Source: Microbacteriaceae bacterium
GTDB taxonomy: Bacteria > Actinomycetota > Actinomycetes > Actinomycetales > Microbacteriaceae
NCBI GenBank assembly: GCA_025463545.1
Contig: JAODAR010000012.1
Span: 1 to 43,010, forward strand
DNA length: 43,010 bases
Direction: 5' to 3'
The notes beneath the pieces are model-generated. The model saw nothing but the letters and a program-made list of their open reading frames with translations. It was not told the DNA's origin and made no database searches. The translations under genes were made by a program, and so were the position numbers. Position 1 is the stretch's first letter. The number at the start of each line of letters is the position of its first letter. This document shows, in pieces, positions 1 through 8,651 of this stretch.

Positions 1-109
1 GATTCGTGTGGTAAACACTCACCATCTTGCCACTGTATAGCCTGTGAGCGCTCTGAATGCCTGACCGGCAGACGGATTCGCCTGATGCCGCTGTGCAAGA
101 ATTGTCCCT

Positions 110-649
110 ATGTCTAAGCACACTGCAGTCGCAACGCTCAATACGACCCTCGGTCCGATCAAGGTCAACCTCTTCGGGAATCATGCCCCCAAGACCGTCA
201 AGAACTTTGTCGGTCTCGCGACCGGCGAGATCGAGTGGAAGCACCCGGCCACGGGCAAGACCTCCACCGACCCGCTGTACAATGGCACGGTCTTCCACCG
301 CATCATCAAGGACTTCATGATCCAGGCCGGCGACCCGCTCGGACAGGGCATCGGTGGCCCCGGCTACCAGTTCGACGATGAGATCAGCCCCGACCTCGAC
401 TTCACCCAGCCGTACGTGTTCGCCATGGCGAACGCCGGCATCCAGGGCGGCCGCGGCACGAACGGCTCGCAGTTCTTCATCACCGTCGTTCCCACGACCT
501 GGCTGCAGGGCAAGCACACCATCTTCGGTGCTGTCGAAGACGAGGAGTCCCGCGCTGTCGTCGAGAAGCTCGCCACGGTACCCACCGATGGCCGTGACCG
601 TCCACTCGAGGACGTCGTCATCGAGAGCGTCACCGTCGAGCAGGTCTAG
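110..649 (+). CDS. ppiA: Peptidyl-prolyl cis-trans isomerase, cyclophilin type
   Basis: 179-residue single-domain cyclophilin that catalyses proline cis-trans isomerisation in protein folding. No signal peptide is visible, so it should be cytoplasmic. The core motifs are present: FHRIIKDFMIQAGDP near residues 63-77, the GTNGSQFFIT strand near 120, and the WLQGKHTIFG segment that carries the cyclosporin-pocket Trp. The length is that of a complete stand-alone cyclophilin. It lies 14 nt before the rhomboid gene in the same direction, an arrangement typical of the origin-proximal block in Actinobacteria. No strong ribosome binding site precedes the ATG; it is the start that gives the family's usual N-terminus. 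Confidence 0.95.
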   Translation: MSKHTAVATLNTTLGPIKVNLFGNHAPKTVKNFVGLATGEIEWKHPATGKTSTDPLYNGTVFHRIIKDFMIQAGDPLGQGIGGPGYQFDDEISPDLDFTQPYVFAMANAGIQGGRGTNGSQFFITVVPTTWLQGKHTIFGAVEDEESRAVVEKLATVPTDGRDRPLEDVVIESVTVEQV

Positions 650-663
650 ATTTCGGCCCGCCG

Positions 664-1512
664 ATGACTGGTGCGCCGGATACGGCGGCGAATCACTGCT
701 ACCGGCACCCGGACAGGCAGAGTTTCGTGCTGTGCCAACGCTGTGGGCGCACCATCTGTCCCGAATGCCAGACCCAGGCCGCAGTGGGCGTCATCTGCCC
801 CGAGTGCATGCGTGAGCAGCGCCAGTCGGCGCCCCGCACGCGGCCCGCGGTGCTCACCCGCGCCCGGCGGCTGACCGGCAGCGACTCCCCGGTCGTCACA
901 TACGGGATCATCGCGGTGACGGTGGCGGTCTTCCTGCTGCAACTGATTCCCGGCCTCGGCATCACCGATCGGCTGTTCTATGCGGGGTTCTTCTCTTACC
1001 CGGGCAGCTTCGAGCCGTGGCGAATGATCACGACGGCGTTCGTACACTCGACCGGCTTCATCTTCCATGTACTCCTCAACATGTACACGTTGTGGATATT
1101 CGGTCAGATCCTCGAAGGGTTGCTCGGCCGCGGCCGCTTCCTCGTGCTCTACCTGCTCAGTGCCGTGGCGGGCTCGCTCGGCGTGCTTTTCCTGGCCAAC
1201 CCTGCCCAAGGTGTCGTGGGGGCGTCAGGCGCCATCTTCGGCCTGATGGGGGCGTTCCTGGTGGTGCAGCGCCGGCTCGGTGGGAATGCCACCCAGCTCT
1301 TGATCCTGGTGGGCATCAACCTGGTCATCGGCTTCATCCCCAGCCTCGGTATCGCCTGGCAGGCCCACGTGGGCGGGCTGCTGGGTGGGGCGCTGATGGG
1401 CCTTATCTTCGTGCAGACGCGCCGTCGAGCGCACCGCACACTTCAGTTCGTGCTGATCGGTGGTCTCGCCGCACTGATGGTCGTGCTGAGCTTCTCGAAA
1501 TTCCTGGTCTGA
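664..1512 (+). CDS. Rhomboid family intramembrane serine protease with N-terminal zinc-binding module
   Basis: 282 residues. The N-terminus carries a B-box-like zinc-binding module with His/Cys residues at about 12, 15, 24, 27, 32, 35, 45 and 48. Six or more hydrophobic segments follow from residue 78. The rhomboid catalytic dyad is visible as Ser188 in GASGAIFG and His235 in AWQAHVGG; the family cleaves membrane proteins inside or near the bilayer. The gene follows ppiA closely and is probably cotranscribed with it. Fusion of a small zinc module to rhomboid is common in Actinobacteria and may serve partner recognition (inference). Substrates cannot be told from the sequence. Confidence 0.93.
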   Translation: MTGAPDTAANHCYRHPDRQSFVLCQRCGRTICPECQTQAAVGVICPECMREQRQSAPRTRPAVLTRARRLTGSDSPVVTYGIIAVTVAVFLLQLIPGLGITDRLFYAGFFSYPGSFEPWRMITTAFVHSTGFIFHVLLNMYTLWIFGQILEGLLGRGRFLVLYLLSAVAGSLGVLFLANPAQGVVGASGAIFGLMGAFLVVQRRLGGNATQLLILVGINLVIGFIPSLGIAWQAHVGGLLGGALMGLIFVQTRRRAHRTLQFVLIGGLAALMVVLSFSKFLV

Positions 1513-1573
1513 GGCCACACCGCGCGTAAACCTGTCCACGGCTTCCGTCGGTCTGATTCGAGCCGGTGGGTGC

Positions 1574-1641
1574 CTCGCGCTGCCGATAGTTGCGCGCGCT
1601 GTGGGCCTGTCGGCCGCGCGTGCACGAAACCGCAGCGCGAG
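1574..1641. repeat. Dispersed palindromic intergenic repeat, copy A
   Basis: Imperfect palindrome with perfect 10-bp outer arms, CTCGCGCTGC at 1574-1583 and GCAGCGCGAG at 1632-1641. The stretch around GGCCGCGCGTGCACG and CAGCGCGAGCG aligns with two other intergenic elements at 34498-34585 and 39934-40016. No coding function is apparent. It looks like a REP/MITE-type family. Confidence 0.6.
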
Positions 1642-1674
1642 CGGCGGCGCGGGTGGAAAGCTGCGGTAGAAAAG

Positions 1675-1705
1675 TTATCCACAGGAGTTTCCACACTGGG
1701 GATAA
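1675..1705. promoter_or_regulatory. Cluster of DnaA-box-like 9-mers
   Basis: TTATCCACA (1675-1683, + strand) is a perfect match to the DnaA box TTWTNCACA. It is followed by GTTTCCACA (1687-1695, one mismatch) and, on the opposite strand, TTATCCCCA (1697-1705, one mismatch). Three such motifs in 31 bp between two convergent genes suggest DnaA binding rather than a promoter. oriC itself normally lies near dnaA/dnaN, outside this window. Confidence 0.5.
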
Positions 1706-1726
1706 TTACACCGGTGTAATTGTCCC
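1699..1726. promoter_or_regulatory. 28-bp palindrome between convergent rhomboid and crgA genes
   Basis: The core AATTACACCGGTGTAATT (1704-1721) is a perfect 18-bp palindrome. With one G/T mismatch the symmetry extends to 28 bp (GGGATAATTACACC plus its complement). It has no spacer and no U-tract, so it could be a dimeric regulator site or a two-way transcription block. It abuts the DnaA-box cluster. Confidence 0.5.
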
Positions 1727-1741
1727 GTTAACGAGGGCGGT

Positions 1742-1987
1742 TCAGCGCCAGCGTGTGGTCATGAGGAAGCCGATGAAGGCGATTCCAAATCCGACCAGGA
1801 TGTTCCAGGACCCCAGCGCTGGCACCGGAAGAGTGCCCTGGCTCACGTAGAAGACGATGATCCACACCAGTCCGAGGAGCATGAAGCCGAACATCACCGG
1901 CTTGAACCAAACCGGGTTCGGGGCGTCCTCGCCGGAACGGGCGACGTCGTCGCGTGCGGGCCTGGTGCGGGGGTTCGTACGAGCCAT
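1742..1987 (-). CDS. crgA: Cell division protein CrgA
   Basis: 81-residue membrane protein of the CrgA family, which in Actinobacteria helps recruit FtsZ-ring and peptidoglycan-synthesis proteins to the septum. It has a charged N-terminus, then the conserved NPVWFKPVMFGFMLLGLVW entry into transmembrane segment 1 (about residues 24-50), and a second membrane segment at about 59-77. The length matches the family. It faces the rhomboid gene tail to tail and is divergent from the sortase gene. The ATG sits 7 nt after TACAAT, so the transcript is probably leaderless. Confidence 0.95.
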   Translation of the reverse strand: MARTNPRTRPARDDVARSGEDAPNPVWFKPVMFGFMLLGLVWIIVFYVSQGTLPVPALGSWNILVGFGIAFIGFLMTTRWR

Positions 1988-1994
1988 GCCTCAG

Positions 1995-2000
1995 ATTGTA
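1995..2000 (-). promoter_or_regulatory. -10 hexamer of crgA (leaderless)
   Basis: TACAAT on the minus strand ends 7 nt before the crgA ATG, the spacing expected if transcription begins at the start codon. No clear -35 is seen. Confidence 0.55.
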
Positions 2001-2039
2001 CCGGTATCGGCTGATCGGCCCCCTCTCCGGCGGCCCGGT

Positions 2040-2045
2040 TAGAAT
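2040..2045 (+). promoter_or_regulatory. -10 hexamer of the sortase gene (leaderless)
   Basis: TAGAAT ends 6 nt before the sortase ATG. The spacing leaves no room for a ribosome binding site and fits a leaderless transcript. Confidence 0.55.
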
Positions 2046-2051
2046 CAAGGC

Positions 2052-2864
2052 ATGACCGATACGGTGCCGAAGACCGCCAACCCGGCCCTGCACCGACGTC
2101 AGCGCGCGACTGCGCGACGGAGGGTGACGGTCGTGGGGCTCCTCGGTGAGCTTCTGATCACGGCCGGTGTTCTCGTCTTCCTCTTTCTCGGCTGGCAGCT
2201 GTGGTGGAACGACATGGTGATGGCGGGTGAGCAGTCCAAGGCTGCGACCGAGATCAGTCAGCGATGGATCACGCAGGAACGCTCCACCGGTGGAACGGCC
2301 GCGCCGACCCCCGCTGCCGCAGAGCCGGGGGGCTACGGCGATCCCGTGGTGTCTGTCGCTCCCGCCGCGGGGCAAGCATTCGCCGTGTTGTACGTTCCCC
2401 GCTACGGCGCCGACTATCACCGCTCCATCGCGGAGGGCACCGGTCATAGCGTGCTGAACAGTACCCGTCTCGGAATCGGGCACTACTCGGGAACCCAGAT
2501 GCCCGGAGAAGTCGGCAACTTCGTCGTGGCCGCACACCGCAGCGCGTACGGCGGCGGGATGCACCTTATCAATGAGCTCCAGCTCGGTGACGCCATCTAT
2601 GTGCAGACGGCGGATGGGTATTACACCTACCGGTTCCGCGACCTCGAGTATGTCCAGCCGACCGCGGTCGAAGTGCTGGCGCCGGTACCCAACCAGCCGG
2701 GGGTAGCGCCCACCGACCGCATCATCACCCTGACCAGCTGCAACCCGCTCTACTCCACAGCCGAGCGCATCATCGCGTACGGCGTCTTCGAGTCGTGGCA
2801 GCCGACATCCGCCGGCCCGCCCCAGGGGCTCGCGCCGATCATCGCTGCCCAAGCGCAGGGCTAG
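2052..2864 (+). CDS. Class E sortase
   Basis: 270-residue membrane-anchored transpeptidase that would attach secreted proteins to the cell wall. A basic N-terminus precedes a transmembrane segment (about residues 26-50), then an extracellular Pro/Ala-rich linker and the sortase fold. Catalytic residues are visible: His162 in VVAAHR, Cys230 in TLTSC, and Arg239 nearby. The TLTSC form and the position beside pabA and the pkn operon are typical of the actinobacterial class E enzyme, which in other species recognises LAxTG-type signals. No sorting substrate is encoded in this window. The next gene starts 10 nt downstream, so the two are probably cotranscribed. Confidence 0.92.
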   Translation: MTDTVPKTANPALHRRQRATARRRVTVVGLLGELLITAGVLVFLFLGWQLWWNDMVMAGEQSKAATEISQRWITQERSTGGTAAPTPAAAEPGGYGDPVVSVAPAAGQAFAVLYVPRYGADYHRSIAEGTGHSVLNSTRLGIGHYSGTQMPGEVGNFVVAAHRSAYGGGMHLINELQLGDAIYVQTADGYYTYRFRDLEYVQPTAVEVLAPVPNQPGVAPTDRIITLTSCNPLYSTAERIIAYGVFESWQPTSAGPPQGLAPIIAAQAQG

Positions 2865-2873
2865 GAGAACATA

Positions 2874-3035
2874 ATGTATGCAGCACTGTGGCACATCCTT
2901 CCCGGACCGGTGTGGGTGCGAGTCCTCCTCGTGCTGATCCTGCTGGCCGTGGTGCTCTTCGCTCTTGCCACCTGGGTCTTCCCGTGGGTGGATTCGATCG
3001 TCAACAACCAGGAAGCGACGGTGGGCGGCCCATGA
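2874..3035 (+). CDS. Small single-pass membrane protein between sortase and pabA
   Basis: 53-residue protein starting at ATG 2874, with AGGAG directly upstream (2862-2866, overlapping the sortase stop). One strongly hydrophobic segment (about residues 15-38, rich in Leu/Val) is followed by a short polar tail ending in GGP. The stop codon overlaps the pabA start (ATGA at 3032-3035), which indicates translational coupling. Small membrane proteins in this position are common in related genomes, but no function is established that I can name. It could assist the sortase or simply lie in its operon. Confidence 0.8.
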   Translation: MYAALWHILPGPVWVRVLLVLILLAVVLFALATWVFPWVDSIVNNQEATVGGP

Positions 3036-3670
3036 CCCGCATTCTTGTCATCGACAACTACGACAGCTTTGTGTACACCCTGAACGGCTACCTGAAGGAA
3101 CTGGGCGCAGAGACCGAGGTGCTGCGCAACGACGCGTTCGACGCGGCTGAGTCCGCCGATCGCATCGCCCAGTTCGACGGTGTGCTGGTCTCCCCCGGCC
3201 CCGGCAAGCCAGCGGATGCCGGCGTGTCAGTTCCCGTCGTCGAGGCGGCATTCGAGGCCGGTACGCCGCTGTTCGGTGTGTGCCTCGGTCACCAGGCGAT
3301 CGCGGAGGCGTTCGGGGCGACCGTGACCAACGCCGAGGAACTGATGCACGGCAAGACGTCGGTGATCACGCACGACGGCAGCGAGTTCTACGCTGGTGTG
3401 CCGCAGCCGTTTACCGCGACGCGGTACCACTCCCTGGCTGTCGTCGACTCAACCGTGCCGAAGGAGCTGGTGGTGACCTCGCGCACGCAGGGCGGGGTGA
3501 TCATGGGGCTGCGACACGAGTCTGCGCCGATCCTCGGGGTGCAGTTCCATCCCGAATCGGTGCTCACTGAAGGCGGCTACCTGATGCTCGGCAACTGGCT
3601 TGCGCTGGCTGGCCTCCCTGAGGCACAGGAGACGGCGAAGGGGTTGAACCCGCTGTTGAAGCTGGGTTGA
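3032..3670 (+). CDS. pabA: Anthranilate/aminodeoxychorismate synthase glutaminase subunit
   Basis: 212-residue class I glutamine amidotransferase. It releases ammonia from glutamine for a chorismate-using partner (PabB or TrpE) in folate or tryptophan synthesis. The triad is complete: Cys84 in GVCLGHQ, and His173 and Glu175 in QFHPESVL. The VSPGPGKP oxyanion loop is at about residues 53-60. The start at 3032 gives the canonical MTRILVIDNYDSF N-terminus and overlaps the upstream stop by 4 nt; an in-frame extension upstream is not part of the family. The origin-proximal location next to pknB is typical. PabA and TrpG activities cannot be separated from sequence alone. Confidence 0.93.
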   Translation: MTRILVIDNYDSFVYTLNGYLKELGAETEVLRNDAFDAAESADRIAQFDGVLVSPGPGKPADAGVSVPVVEAAFEAGTPLFGVCLGHQAIAEAFGATVTNAEELMHGKTSVITHDGSEFYAGVPQPFTATRYHSLAVVDSTVPKELVVTSRTQGGVIMGLRHESAPILGVQFHPESVLTEGGYLMLGNWLALAGLPEAQETAKGLNPLLKLG

Positions 3671-3718
3671 GCTGGGCTCTCCTCAGCAGCGCGGAGTGAG
3701 ATCAAGCGCGTGGCGAGA

Positions 3719-5416
3719 TCAGCCCGCGCAGTAGGTCAGTTCCACCGTGGACTTCTGCGGCACGTCACCGGGCTGTAGTGATTGGTGGGTCACCGGGTTG
3801 CCGGGCTTCGAGGGGCAGGACTGGTCTGGCTTGGCCACCGCCACCAGTTGCAGGTTCGGGGCCTGCACGAGGTCGGTCGCCGCAGTGAGGGACTGGCCGG
3901 TGAGGTCGATGAGTTCGACCGTGCCGCTTGAAACCGTGAAGTTGACGATGACCCCGGCGTGCTCAGAGCTCGACGCCACCGGGTCCGTTGACATCACAAC
4001 GTCGGCCGGTACGCTCGGCGACGGCTGCTTGGTGACAGAGCCGGGTGTGAGGCCCACCGCCGACACCGCGGCCTGCGCATCGGCGATCGGCTTGTTGGTG
4101 ACATCGGGGACCTCGACCGGCACAGCACCGGTCGACACGTAGACCTTGATCACCTCGGCCGGCTGCACGATCGTGCCGGCCGGTGGTTCGGTGCGGATTA
4201 CCTGGTCCTTGGGCACCGTCGGGCTCGACTCCTCGGCCTTGGTGGCCGCGAGGTCGAGGTCGAGCAGTGAATTCTGCGCGTCGTCATAGCTTTGGCCGGC
4301 CAGGGACGGGATCTTGCGGGAGTTGTCGGGGATGTCGCTGGACGGTGTGAGGCTGAACACCCAGAACATCACGGCTACCACGATGACGACGACGCTGACG
4401 ATGCCGGCCCACACCCAGATCACCGGAGGGCGGCGCTGCGTGCGCGTCATGGTCTGGTCTTCGGCGAGCTGCTTGAGCGCCAGCTCGGAGCTTGACACGA
4501 CGGCCGGTGGGGCGCCGAACAGGCCGGCGGCCGAATCGTCGACCGGCCGGTGCACCGGAATGTGCCCGGCACCGGCGATCTCGACGTCGGTGCGGAACTC
4601 GGCCCCGCTCTGGTACCGTGCGAAACGGTCCTTGGCCAGGGCGTGCAGCACCACCGCGTCGAGCGCCGGAGACACTTTGGGGTTGATCGAACTCGGCTTG
4701 ACCGGGGTTTCGCTCACGTGCTGGTATGCGACCGCGACCGGCGTGTCACCGCGGAACGGCGGTCGACCGGCGAGCATTTCGAACAGCACGACACCCGTGG
4801 AGTACAGGTCGGTGCGCGCGTCCACCGATTCGCCCTTGGCTTGTTCGGGCGAGAAGTACGACGCTGTTCCGAGGATGGCCGTGGTCTGGGCCACCGTTGT
4901 CGACGAGTCGGAGATCGCCCGGGCGATACCGAAGTCCATCACCTTCACCTGGCCGTTGCGGGTGATCATGATGTTGCCCGGCTTGATGTCCCGGTGCACG
5001 ACACCGGCGCGATGCGAATACTCGAGGGCGGTCAGCACACCGTCGATGATGCGCACGGCTTCGGTCGCCGCAACCGGGCCCTCACTGATGATGTCTTTGA
5101 GCAGTCGTCCGTCGACGTACTCCATGACGATGAAGGGCAGCTGGGCTTCGTGGCCATCGGGCTCGGTGACGGTCTCTTCACCGGCGTCGAATACGCGCAC
5201 AATCGTGGGGTGAGCCATCCGGGCGGCCGCCTGGGCTTCCTGGCGGAAGCGCGTGCGGAACGCCGGGTCGGCGGCGAGGGTCGACTTCAGGAGCTTGATG
5301 GCGACGGTGCGACCGAGCCGTGAGTCGGTCCCGATGTGAACGTCGGACATGCCGCCGCGACCGATGAGCGCGCCCACACGGTACCTGCCCGCGATCAGAC
5401 GGCCATCTTCACTCAC
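3719..5416 (-). CDS. pknB: Ser/Thr protein kinase PknB with PASTA repeats
   Basis: 565-residue receptor-type kinase that coordinates peptidoglycan synthesis and division. The kinase domain occupies residues 12-275: Gly loop GRGGMSDV, Lys41 in VAIK, catalytic HRDIKPGN with Asp143, and DFG at 161-163. A juxtamembrane linker leads to a transmembrane helix at about 333-353. The extracellular part has three PASTA-type repeats, which in this family bind peptidoglycan fragments or lipid II. Three is fewer than the four of mycobacterial PknB. The GTG start has AGGAG upstream. It is the last gene of the fhaA-to-pknB series, but a 62-nt gap with its own TAAAAT box suggests an extra promoter. Confidence 0.95.
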   Translation of the reverse strand: MSEDGRLIAGRYRVGALIGRGGMSDVHIGTDSRLGRTVAIKLLKSTLAADPAFRTRFRQEAQAAARMAHPTIVRVFDAGEETVTEPDGHEAQLPFIVMEYVDGRLLKDIISEGPVAATEAVRIIDGVLTALEYSHRAGVVHRDIKPGNIMITRNGQVKVMDFGIARAISDSSTTVAQTTAILGTASYFSPEQAKGESVDARTDLYSTGVVLFEMLAGRPPFRGDTPVAVAYQHVSETPVKPSSINPKVSPALDAVVLHALAKDRFARYQSGAEFRTDVEIAGAGHIPVHRPVDDSAAGLFGAPPAVVSSSELALKQLAEDQTMTRTQRRPPVIWVWAGIVSVVVIVVAVMFWVFSLTPSSDIPDNSRKIPSLAGQSYDDAQNSLLDLDLAATKAEESSPTVPKDQVIRTEPPAGTIVQPAEVIKVYVSTGAVPVEVPDVTNKPIADAQAAVSAVGLTPGSVTKQPSPSVPADVVMSTDPVASSSEHAGVIVNFTVSSGTVELIDLTGQSLTAATDLVQAPNLQLVAVAKPDQSCPSKPGNPVTHQSLQPGDVPQKSTVELTYCAG

Positions 5417-5455
5417 TGCAACTCCTGCCTCATCGGTCCGGACACAATCTTGGCT

Positions 5456-5461
5456 ATTTTA
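5456..5461 (-). promoter_or_regulatory. Putative -10 hexamer of pknB
   Basis: TAAAAT on the minus strand lies 39 nt upstream of the pknB GTG, in the only sizeable gap of this operon. No convincing -35 is present. Confidence 0.4.
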
Positions 5462-5478
5462 CGCGCAGGTTTCTGAGG

Positions 5479-7203
5479 CTATGGTGTGCCCGCAGTCACC
5501 ACGACCGGGTTCGACGCGGGCGAATACTCGGACGGCTGGTCCCCGCAGAAGTAGCGGAACGTGACGGTGAATGTGCCCGGGTTCGGGCCGGCCGTGACGG
5601 TGGCGGAAGTGACGTCGGCGCCGGTGGGCGCCGGGGACACGGCACCCTGCCCCTCGGCCAGGACCTCGTACCCGGCCAGCGTCTGCCCGGAGGGACAGGA
5701 CTGCTTCGGCCAGGTCACCGTGACGGTCTTCCCGGTCGTGGTCGTCGCCGGCGTGACCGTGGGGGCCGACGTCGGAGCATCGGGGGCGACCACTGCGGCA
5801 TAGTACTTCGCGGTGATGGCGGTTTGCTTCTTCACCGGACCAGTCGGGTTCACGTCATAGACCTTGTCCACATCGGCGGCCGTCGTCGCCGCGTTCCCTT
5901 CCACCATGTTGGCGACCAGGCCGAGGCCCTCCAGTTTGGCGCGGGCGTCGGCGCTGGAGAGGCCGACGAAGTCGGCGGGGGTCACGCTGACGGTGTCCGA
6001 GGTGGGCGTGGGCGTGGGCGTCGGTGTGGTCGGCTTCGGCGTCGGAGTGCTCACCGTCGCGGCGGGCGTCGTCGAGGCCGGGACCTGCGCTTGATTCTGT
6101 TGTGAGAACAAGGCGATGAGGGTACCCGTGAGCACGACCGCCAGCAGCACGATCAGGATGATCAGCGGCCAGGTCCAGGGGCTGCGTTTCTTCTTCTTCG
6201 TTGCTGCGGCCGCTGCAGCGGCTTCCGCCCGGGTGCCGGGGACGGCGGCTGCCGCGGGCAGCACGGTGGTCGCCTGTGTCGCCCCGTAGCCGGCCGCGCC
6301 GCCGGCGCCCGGCATCAGCATGGTCGTGGCGGTGGGGGTGGTGCCCCCCAGAATGGCGGGCACGGATGCCGCGGCGGCCGCGACATCCCCCCGGCGCAGA
6401 GCCGTCGCAGCTCGTGAGAGATGTGCAGCTGAAGCGGGTCGGTCGGCCGGGTTCTTCGCGATGCAGGCGAAGACCAGGTTGCGCACGGGTTCCGAGACGG
6501 TGGCCGGAAGGTCCGGTGCCTTCTCGTTGATCTGTGCCATCGCAATGGCGACCTGCGACTCGCCCGTGAACGGGCGTCGTCCGGCCAGCGCCTCGTAGGC
6601 AACGATGCCGAGCGAGTAGATGTCGGTTGTCGGCGACGCAGGGTGCCCGCTCGCCTGCTCGGGCGAGAGATACTGCACGGTTCCCATCACCTGGCCGGTC
6701 GCGGTGAGTGGAACCTGGTCGGCGATGCGGGCGATGCCGAAGTCCGTGATTTTGACCCTGCCGTCGGGCGTGATCAACAGGTTGCCGGGTTTGATGTCGC
6801 GGTGAACGAGGCCGGCGGCGTGCGCGGCGTGGAGTGCAGCCGCGGTCTGCGCCACGATGTCGAGCACCTTGTCGGTGGAGAGCACGTGTTCGCGTTCGAG
6901 GATGGTGGAGAGCGCTTCCCCGGGAACCAGTTCCATCACCAGGAAGGCGCTGCCATCCTCCTCGCCGTAGTCGAAGACGTTGGCGATGCCCTCGTGGTTG
7001 ACCAGGGCGGCGTGGCGCGCTTCGGCCCGGAACCGCTCGAGGAAGCCCGGGTCGCCGAGGTATTCGTCCTTGAGGATCTTGATGGCAACGGTACGGCCGA
7101 TGACGAGGTCGATTGCTTTCCACACCTCCCCCATTCCGCCGATGGCAATCCGGGACTGCAGCTCGTATCGTCCCCCGAAGGTGAGCCCTGTGGTGGGTCT
7201 CAT
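5479..7203 (-). CDS. pknA: Ser/Thr protein kinase PknA with PASTA and FN3-like ectodomain
   Basis: 574-residue membrane kinase. Kinase domain: [11 protein letters not shown] loop, Lys42, HRDIKPGN with Asp136, DFG at 154-156. An Ala-rich linker precedes KKKKR and a transmembrane helix of about 20 residues, then a Thr/Pro-rich stalk. The ectodomain has one PASTA-like repeat (starting near [15 protein letters not shown]) and a C-terminal beta-sandwich-like domain resembling fibronectin type III, with Cys residues near CPSGQ and YFCGD. Mycobacterial PknA lacks such an ectodomain. The start codon overlaps the pbpA stop (ATGA, 7200-7203). Substrates probably include division and SEDS/PBP partners (inference from family). 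Confidence 0.93.
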   Translation of the reverse strand: MRPTTGLTFGGRYELQSRIAIGGMGEVWKAIDLVIGRTVAIKILKDEYLGDPGFLERFRAEARHAALVNHEGIANVFDYGEEDGSAFLVMELVPGEALSTILEREHVLSTDKVLDIVAQTAAALHAAHAAGLVHRDIKPGNLLITPDGRVKITDFGIARIADQVPLTATGQVMGTVQYLSPEQASGHPASPTTDIYSLGIVAYEALAGRRPFTGESQVAIAMAQINEKAPDLPATVSEPVRNLVFACIAKNPADRPASAAHLSRAATALRRGDVAAAAASVPAILGGTTPTATTMLMPGAGGAAGYGATQATTVLPAAAAVPGTRAEAAAAAAATKKKKRSPWTWPLIILIVLLAVVLTGTLIALFSQQNQAQVPASTTPAATVSTPTPKPTTPTPTPTPTSDTVSVTPADFVGLSSADARAKLEGLGLVANMVEGNAATTAADVDKVYDVNPTGPVKKQTAITAKYYAAVVAPDAPTSAPTVTPATTTTGKTVTVTWPKQSCPSGQTLAGYEVLAEGQGAVSPAPTGADVTSATVTAGPNPGTFTVTFRYFCGDQPSEYSPASNPVVVTAGTP

Positions 7204-8651
7204 TTATTCAGCACCGCCTCTAGTACCTGCTTTGCAATGGGTGCGGCGAGCAGATTGCCGTACCCCGTCTGGCCAAGTCCCCCACCGTTCTCAACGAGAA
7301 CCGTGATCGCAAACTGCGGATCGTTCGCCGGCGCGAACCCCGTGAACCACAACGTATACGGATCATCCGCACCGTTCTCGGCAGTGCCCGTCTTCCCCGC
7401 CACAGCAACCCCGTCTATTCTTGCATTGCTCGCCGCGCCGTCCTCGACGCCGTTGACCATCATCCCGTTGATGGTGGCCGCAGTTTCTGCGCTCATCACC
7501 CGCTGGAATTCCTTCGGCTCGAATGTCTGCAGGGGCGAGAGGTTCGGCGCCAGGATCTGGTCCACCAGATTCGGGGCCATGGCGACCCCGCCGTTGGCAA
7601 TCGCACCGGAGACCATTGCCATCTGAATCGGTGTGGCACGCACTTCGAACTGCCCGAACGCGCTCAACCCGGTCTGGGCGTCGTCGAGTCCGCTCGGGAA
7701 GACGCTCTGCGCGGTCTCGAGAGGAATCGTGTAGTCGGAGTTGAAGCCGAACTTCTCCGCGGTCGCCCGGATCGCCTGGTCGCCGAGCTGGATTCCCAGC
7801 TGCGCCATCGGGACGTTGCACGACAGGCGAAGCGCGGTGGCGATGGTCACCGTGTCGCCGGGGCCACAGGTGCCCCCGCCGGAGTTGATGACCACCGAGC
7901 TCGACCCCGGAAGCTGGAAGCTGGCCGGGTTGGGGAAGGCGCTTTCCGGCGTGAACTTGCCCGACTCGAGTGCCGCGGTCACGACAACCAGTTTGAAGAC
8001 GGACCCGGGCGGGTTGAGGTCGGCGATGGCGCGGTTGATCAGGGGACTCGCCGGGTCGTTGACCAGCGAGTCGTAGGTAGCGGTGACTGCCTTGCCGTCG
8101 TGCACGGTGAGCGTATTGGGGTCGTAGCCGGGCTTGGAGACCATGGCCAGGATGCGGCCGGTTTTCGGTTCGGTCACCACGACGGCGCCGGTGAAGTCTC
8201 CGAGGGCGTCCCACGCCGCTTGCTGCGCGACCGGGTCAATGGTGGTCTCGACCGCCGCACCAGCGGGGGTCTGGCCGGTGAAGATTGCGCTTACCTTGTC
8301 GAAGAACTGGGAGTTCGAGGTGCCGCTCAGCTCGCCGTTCAGCGCATGCTCGAGTCCGGTCGGCGACCCGTTGACCGGAATGAAGCCGGTGACGGGGGCG
8401 TACAACGGGCCGTTGCTGTACGTTCGCAGGAATTTGTAGTCGTCACCCGACGGCATCGACTGCGCGATCGGCTTTCCCGCGACGAGGATCGGTCCCCGCT
8501 CGACCGAGTAGCTGTCGTAGAGCGTACGGGTGTTGCGGGCGTCCGCGGACAGGTTGTCGGCCTGGAACACCTGCACGATCGTGGTCGAGGTGAGCAGGGC
8601 GACGAACATGAGCAGGATAAGGATGCTGACGCGCTTGAGTTCCCGGTTCAT
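7200..8651 (-). CDS. pbpA: Penicillin-binding protein PbpA (transpeptidase)
   Basis: 483-residue class B penicillin-binding protein that cross-links peptidoglycan. An N-terminal signal anchor is at about residues 8-28. The transpeptidase domain has Ser217-x-x-Lys220 in PPGSVFKLV, the SxN motif SCN at 277-279 and KTG at 420-422. The start gives [10 protein letters not shown] and shares one base with the rodA stop (TGATG), so the two are translationally coupled. A much longer in-frame upstream extension lies within rodA and is not real. As in other Actinobacteria, PbpA pairs with the adjacent SEDS glycosyltransferase and is probably phosphorylated by PknA/PknB. Confidence 0.95.
   Translation of the reverse strand: MNRELKRVSILILLMFVALLTSTTIVQVFQADNLSADARNTRTLYDSYSVERGPILVAGKPIAQSMPSGDDYKFLRTYSNGPLYAPVTGFIPVNGSPTGLEHALNGELSGTSNSQFFDKVSAIFTGQTPAGAAVETTIDPVAQQAAWDALGDFTGAVVVTEPKTGRILAMVSKPGYDPNTLTVHDGKAVTATYDSLVNDPASPLINRAIADLNPPGSVFKLVVVTAALESGKFTPESAFPNPASFQLPGSSSVVINSGGGTCGPGDTVTIATALRLSCNVPMAQLGIQLGDQAIRATAEKFGFNSDYTIPLETAQSVFPSGLDDAQTGLSAFGQFEVRATPIQMAMVSGAIANGGVAMAPNLVDQILAPNLSPLQTFEPKEFQRVMSAETAATINGMMVNGVEDGAASNARIDGVAVAGKTGTAENGADDPYTLWFTGFAPANDPQFAITVLVENGGGLGQTGYGNLLAAPIAKQVLEAVLNK

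Noticed and set aside
2795..3031. N-terminal extension of pabA
   Set aside because: It precedes the canonical MTRILVIDNYDS start and overlaps the sortase and the small membrane protein in another frame.
5855..7123. Long minus-strand reading frame of 422 codons inside pknA
   Set aside because: It is an out-of-frame shadow of pknA: Arg/His-rich, no domain, same strand in another frame.
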